From: Montifringilla adamsi
Taxonomy: Eukaryota > Chordata > Aves > Passeriformes > Passeridae
DNA: 64,000 nucleotides
Direction of reading: 5' to 3'
Assembly (NCBI GenBank): GCA_017590115.1
Contig: JAGGNK010006448.1
Span: forward strand, 15,315,860-15,379,859
Positions within the stretch are counted from its first letter, which is position 1; each line of letters begins with the position of its first letter. A program made the translations under genes and the position numbers. The notes under the pieces are model-generated. The model was not told the origin of the DNA. It saw only the letters and a program-made list of their open reading frames with translations, and ran no database searches. Below, piece by piece: positions 63,899 to 64,000 of this stretch.

Positions 63899-63979
63899 AA
63901 GGAGAAGGAGGAGAAGGAGAAGGAGAAGGAGAAGGAGAAGGAGAAGGAGAAGGAGAAGGAGAAGGAGAAGGAGAAGGAA
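63899..63979. repeat. GAGAAG hexanucleotide repeat (purine-only tract)
   Basis: About 13 units of the purine hexamer GAGAAG, with one early GGAGGAG interruption, directly after an AACAGCAGCAGCAAC stretch. All bases are purine on the plus strand, so a triplex-type structure is conceivable. In one frame it would read Glu-Lys repeats, but no gene context supports coding. Confidence 0.97.
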
Positions 63980-64000
63980 TGAGCAGCCTAGAACAGCATA

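Noticed and set aside
1..64000. Prokaryotic or phage-type gene system, CRISPR array or operon
   Set aside because: There is no dense coding, no regularly spaced direct repeats and no ribosome-binding pattern. The content is vertebrate non-coding DNA with CR1 and LTR elements.

Overview
This window looks like vertebrate nuclear DNA, most likely from a songbird (Passeriformes). It is AT-rich and CpG-poor, with no bacterial-style gene layout. Its recognisable content is avian transposon debris: CR1 LINE copies with the bird-type 3' end, and long terminal repeats (LTRs) of endogenous retroviruses. One of these, at 61604-62667, closely resembles an LTR family I remember as abundant in finches and other passerines. 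The assignment rests on recalled consensus sequences, not on a search.

No complete protein-coding gene can be supported. Open frames of 60-220 codons are scattered on both strands. They lack codon-like character, conserved motifs and convincing gene structure, and the longest (220 codons, 38130-38792) lies inside an LTR. The window therefore reads as intergenic sequence or the inside of a very large intron. The single exon-like candidate is an 87-base, phase-0, cysteine-containing block at 59565-59651 with a good acceptor and a GTAAGT donor. I do not recognise its protein.

Layout. 1-5122 is featureless. 5123-5454 is a solo LTR on the minus strand, followed by a 62-base tandem duplication and a 19-base-arm hairpin near 6 kb. 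A diverged copy of the same LTR family lies on the plus strand at 15041-15396. CR1 copies occur at 16981-17650 (minus), 21063-21366 (plus) and 22630-22875 (plus, decayed). A plus/minus/plus CR1 stack fills 25265-27297, and another copy lies at 31820-32320 (plus). An assembly gap inside a TA microsatellite is at 23443-23516. A third LTR (plus) is at 38107-38875 and a fourth (minus) at 61604-62667. A possible MIR-type ancient SINE is at 55925-56060. Several GC-richer islands (8620-9117, 29000-29580, 41878-42352, 53890-54480) look like unassigned repeats or non-coding exons. Simple repeats are dispersed throughout, and the window ends in a GAGAAG hexamer tract.

The parts do not form a pathway. 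They record successive retroelement insertions. I found no tRNA, rRNA, CRISPR array, operon or novel multigene system.
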